Part shown: piece after piece, positions 5,584-7,410 of the stretch
Numbering within the stretch: the first letter of the stretch is position 1
Layout of the letters: every line of letters begins with the position of its first letter
From: CAYRGE01 sp964423985
GTDB lineage: Bacteria; Patescibacteriota; Minisyncoccia; Phycocordibacterales; CAYRGE01
DNA: 7,410 nucleotides
Reading direction: 5' to 3'
Assembly (NCBI GenBank): GCA_964423985.1
Contig: CAYRGE010000029.1
Span: 1-7,410 of the forward strand
Program-made: the position numbers and the translations under genes
Notes under the pieces: model-generated
Told to the model about the DNA's origin: nothing
The model's database searches: none
What the model saw: the letters and a program-made list of their open reading frames with translations, nothing else

Positions 5584-6312
5584 ATGATTAAGATTATCTC
5601 TTTAAACATAGAAATAGGTAGACACTTTAATAAACATAGGGATTTTTTTAAGTCCGAAAAAGCGGATATTGTTTGTTTTCAAGAAATCCTTAAGGGAGAT
5701 ATTGAAAAGTATAAAAAACTTCTTGATTTGAAATATTCTTGTTTTGCTCCAATGAGTCAAAATGTGATTAACAACAAGACACAAATGCACGGAATCTCTA
5801 TTCTATCTAAATACAAAATAACATCACTTGAAATCTATGATGTTTTTAGTCTTCAAAAAGAAAAGAACTGCGATAAACTCATAACTTCAAAATACTTACT
5901 TAAAAAACACTATCATATGATTTTTTTAAGTTTAATAGTAGGGAACAAAACATATAATATAGCCACTACCCATGCCCCAGTAACCTGCAGAGGTGATTAT
6001 ATAACAGATTTTCAAAGAACCTTTTTTAAAAATCTAAAAAGTATTTTAAAAAACAAAAAATCCTTTATTTTAACTGGTGATTTTAATAGCGGGCGAAATT
6101 ATGAATTATTTGACGATTTATCTATTCTTTATACGGACAATATTCCAAAGAAGTATAATACAAGCATTGATAACAAAATCCACCGCAAGGGATACAATAA
6201 TATTCAGTTTGTTGTTGATGGTTTCTTTACAACAAAAGATATTGTAGTTAAAAAAATAAAATATCAAAATGGAGTTAGTGATCATTATGCTGTTGTTGCT
6301 GAAGTAGAATAA
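5584..6312 (+). CDS. Endonuclease/exonuclease/phosphatase (EEP) superfamily protein
   Basis: This 242-residue protein has the full metal-dependent phosphoesterase motif set of the family that includes DNase I, ExoIII and sphingomyelinases. SLNIE (6-10) carries Asn8 and FQE (32-34) carries the metal ligand Glu34. HGISILSK is at 69-76, TTHAP (128-132) has His130, TGDFNS (164-169) has Asp166 and Asn168, VDGFF is at 211-215, and SDHYAV (232-237) has the catalytic Asp233-His234 pair. All active-site residues are present, so an active Mg-dependent phosphodiesterase or phosphatase is likely. The substrate (DNA, RNA, lipid or nucleotide) cannot be told from the motifs. I see no signal peptide or membrane anchor, so it is probably cytoplasmic. 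The many Lys residues could favour a nucleic-acid substrate. It is a single gene, transcribed from a promoter directly at its start and ended by the hairpin region near 6414. Confidence 0.88.
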   Translation: MIKIISLNIEIGRHFNKHRDFFKSEKADIVCFQEILKGDIEKYKKLLDLKYSCFAPMSQNVINNKTQMHGISILSKYKITSLEIYDVFSLQKEKNCDKLITSKYLLKKHYHMIFLSLIVGNKTYNIATTHAPVTCRGDYITDFQRTFFKNLKSILKNKKSFILTGDFNSGRNYELFDDLSILYTDNIPKKYNTSIDNKIHRKGYNNIQFVVDGFFTTKDIVVKKIKYQNGVSDHYAVVAEVE

Positions 6313-6366
6313 AATACATTCAAAGGATTAAAAATTGGGAAAAAGAAAAATTAATACTTTTTTACT

Positions 6367-6409
6367 TTGTGCATAAAACAAACATCTCTTATTGTCATTT
6401 AATGCACAA
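6367..6409. repeat. Inverted repeat TTGTGCAT/ATGCACAA past the EEP gene
   Basis: TTGTGCAT (6367-6374) and ATGCACAA (6402-6409) are exact complements separated by 27 bases. The right arm can instead pair with TTGTGC at 6457-6462, so this hairpin and an extended terminator hairpin exclude each other. Confidence 0.45.
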
Positions 6410-6413
6410 TAAA

Positions 6414-6460
6414 ACAACAATAAAACCTCTCACATATTATGTAAGAGGTTTTATTGTTGT
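6414..6460. terminator. Bidirectional terminator between convergent genes
   Basis: A perfect 17-bp stem is formed by 6414-6430 and 6444-6460. After one mismatch it continues as a short ACAT/ATGT stem at the tip. The core AACCTCT/AGAGGTT is followed by TTATTGTTG on the plus strand and by TTATTGTTGTTTTATT on the minus strand. It lies between the EEP gene, which ends at 6312, and the peroxiredoxin gene, which ends at 6507, and probably stops both. Confidence 0.7.
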
Positions 6461-6506
6461 GCGAATCAACACACAAGTATGTTTTTTGTGTAAAAATTAA
6501 GTGTAT

Positions 6507-7181
6507 TTATTTAAGTTTTTTATGACAAAGCCACCAATCATAACACTTAAATTCCCCTGCTTTTGCTTTTTCAGTCCTCTCTTTGGCTGTTTTAACATCT
6601 GTGGCTGGTGGAATTATTACACTATCTTCTAATAATTCATTATTTGGCCAATTAGCTGGCATAGCTACTTTATTTTTATCAGAAATCTGCATTGCTTTTA
6701 CAGCTCTAATTATTTCATCTATATTTCTACCTAGCTCTTGTGGGTAATAAAATATTATTCTTATTTTAGAATTTGCATCAACCACAAAAACAGCCCTAAC
6801 TGTATTTGTTCCTTTTCCCGGGTGAATTAAACCAAGTTCTTCTGCCACTTTTCCAGTATCTGCTATTATTGGGAATTTAATCTCAACATCCATATTTTCC
6901 TTAATCCATTCCTCCCACTTCATATGAGAAAACACTTGGTCAACACTCATTCCTATTAATTCACAATTTAATTCTTTAAATTGATCATATTTTTGCTGAA
7001 AAGCAACAAATTCGGTTGTACACACGGGAGTAAAGTCCGCTGGGTGACTAAACAACACAAACCATTTGCCTTTATAGTGTGAAGGGAGCTCAATCTTGCC
7101 GTGAGTTGTTTGGACAGTCATCTCTGGAAAACTATCTCCCAACAATGGCATTCCTTTCTTTTTTACTTCATTGTTTTGCAT
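6507..7181 (-). CDS. Prx6-type peroxiredoxin (AhpC/TSA family, archaeal-like form)
   Basis: This 224-residue enzyme reduces hydrogen peroxide and organic hydroperoxides in the cytoplasm. PADFTPVCTTE (47-57) holds the peroxidatic Cys54 and Thr51 of the PxxxTxxC signature; Arg129 in TVRAVF (127-132) completes the active site. GMSVDQVFSH (77-86) and the extended C-terminal domain place it in the Prx6 subfamily. The tail motif CYDWWLC gives Cys213 and Cys219, as in archaeal Prx6 enzymes such as that of Aeropyrum, where a tail Cys resolves the oxidised Cys54. Cys73 is extra. The ATG at 7181 has no Shine-Dalgarno site, and the promoter lies directly upstream. Met11 is preceded by AAAGGA but without spacing, so I keep the longer start. 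No OxyR- or PerR-like gene is in the window. Confidence 0.95.
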   Translation of the reverse strand: MQNNEVKKKGMPLLGDSFPEMTVQTTHGKIELPSHYKGKWFVLFSHPADFTPVCTTEFVAFQQKYDQFKELNCELIGMSVDQVFSHMKWEEWIKENMDVEIKFPIIADTGKVAEELGLIHPGKGTNTVRAVFVVDANSKIRIIFYYPQELGRNIDEIIRAVKAMQISDKNKVAMPANWPNNELLEDSVIIPPATDVKTAKERTEKAKAGEFKCYDWWLCHKKLK

Positions 7182-7190
7182 ATTTTTATT

Positions 7191-7219
7191 ATTTTAAATA
7201 TTAATCTTATACGGGGCAA
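7191..7219 (-). promoter_or_regulatory. Promoter of the peroxiredoxin gene
   Basis: On the minus strand, TTGCCC (7214-7219) is followed after exactly 17 bases by TAAAAT (7191-7196). The predicted transcription start near 7184 leaves only about three bases before the ATG at 7181. This makes the mRNA effectively leaderless and agrees with the missing Shine-Dalgarno site. Confidence 0.55.
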
Positions 7220-7358
7220 TTAGAATTTATTGTTGCGAAACCCTGTTTGTATACTGCAAAAAATACCTATAATTCAGATTATTCTTTACTTTTTAAGTTT
7301 ATCTTAATTATATCTATTTTGCAATATTTCTTAAAAACAACGAACTCGTTTGGAATTG

Positions 7359-7410
7359 TTATTTTATGCAAAACACCATGCAAGCACTCTTTTCAGTGCC
7401 ACCAAGATAA
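7359..7410 (-). CDS. Possible C-terminal end of a protein running off the right edge
   Basis: One minus-strand frame is open from the window edge to TAA (7359-7361). Its last 16 residues read YLGGTEKSACMVFCIK. The codon mix (GGT, GGC, ACT, GAA, AAG, GCT, TGC) looks more like coding sequence than the AT-rich spacer to its left. A Cys close to the end after a Gly-Gly pair faintly recalls amidinotransferase-fold enzymes, but so little is visible that no function should be assigned. It would be the gene upstream of the peroxiredoxin on the same strand, separated by about 180 bases. Confidence 0.35.
   Translation of the reverse strand, partial: YLGGTEKSACMVFCIK

Noticed and set aside
5602..5790. 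62-codon minus-strand ORF inside the EEP gene
   Set aside because: It overlaps the catalytic N-terminal motifs of a clear EEP protein and has no promoter or RBS of its own.
7325..7358. Possible terminator AACG-agtt-CGTT plus T-run on the minus strand downstream of the edge gene
   Set aside because: The stem is only four to five base pairs, too weak to support a terminator call.

Overview
This AT-rich window encodes compact, mostly single-gene transcription units. It looks like a chromosomal segment of a Candidate Phyla Radiation bacterium (Patescibacteria, Parcubacteria-like). The grounds are: a bacterial-type aspartyl-tRNA synthetase that lacks the GAD insertion, a membrane protein ending in a DUF2914 domain, an archaeal-type Prx6 peroxiredoxin ending in CYDWWLC, a PduO-type cobalamin adenosyltransferase with no other B12 gene nearby, and several genes without a Shine-Dalgarno site. 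The pduO-like gene ends in TGA, so the recoded UGA=Gly code of Gracilibacteria/Absconditabacteria is not in use. Lineage is inferred from gene character only.

Layout, left to right. A 73-aa two-helix membrane protein (132-353, -) is followed by an unlisted 44-codon, very basic mini-protein (459-593, -). The promoter of the mini-protein overlaps a perfect 16-bp hairpin (613-647). A 96-aa HNH-like zinc protein (814-1104, +) has a strong ribosome-binding site and its own terminator. Next on the minus strand are a multi-pass DUF2914 protein (1167-2297), tRNA-His(GTG) (2347-2419), the cobalamin adenosyltransferase (2502-3050) and aspS (3260-4645). An alpha/beta hydrolase (4760-5362, -) lies divergent to an endonuclease/exonuclease/phosphatase-family protein (5584-6312, +). 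That gene converges on a Prx6-type peroxiredoxin (6507-7181, -) across a hairpin-rich 190-base gap. The right edge may hold the last codons of another minus-strand gene (7359 onward).

Functionally the window mixes translation (aspS, tRNA-His), redox and cofactor functions (peroxiredoxin, cobalamin adenosyltransferase), hydrolases, and small poorly known proteins. Most genes have their own promoter, and nothing indicates one dedicated pathway. No transposon, CRISPR array, prophage or complete defence system is visible. The most interesting signals are the minimal AspRS, the repeated arrangement of a -10 box placed directly upstream of ATG (leaderless mRNAs), the small basic protein with its hairpin-promoter overlap, and competing inverted repeats between the two convergent genes.
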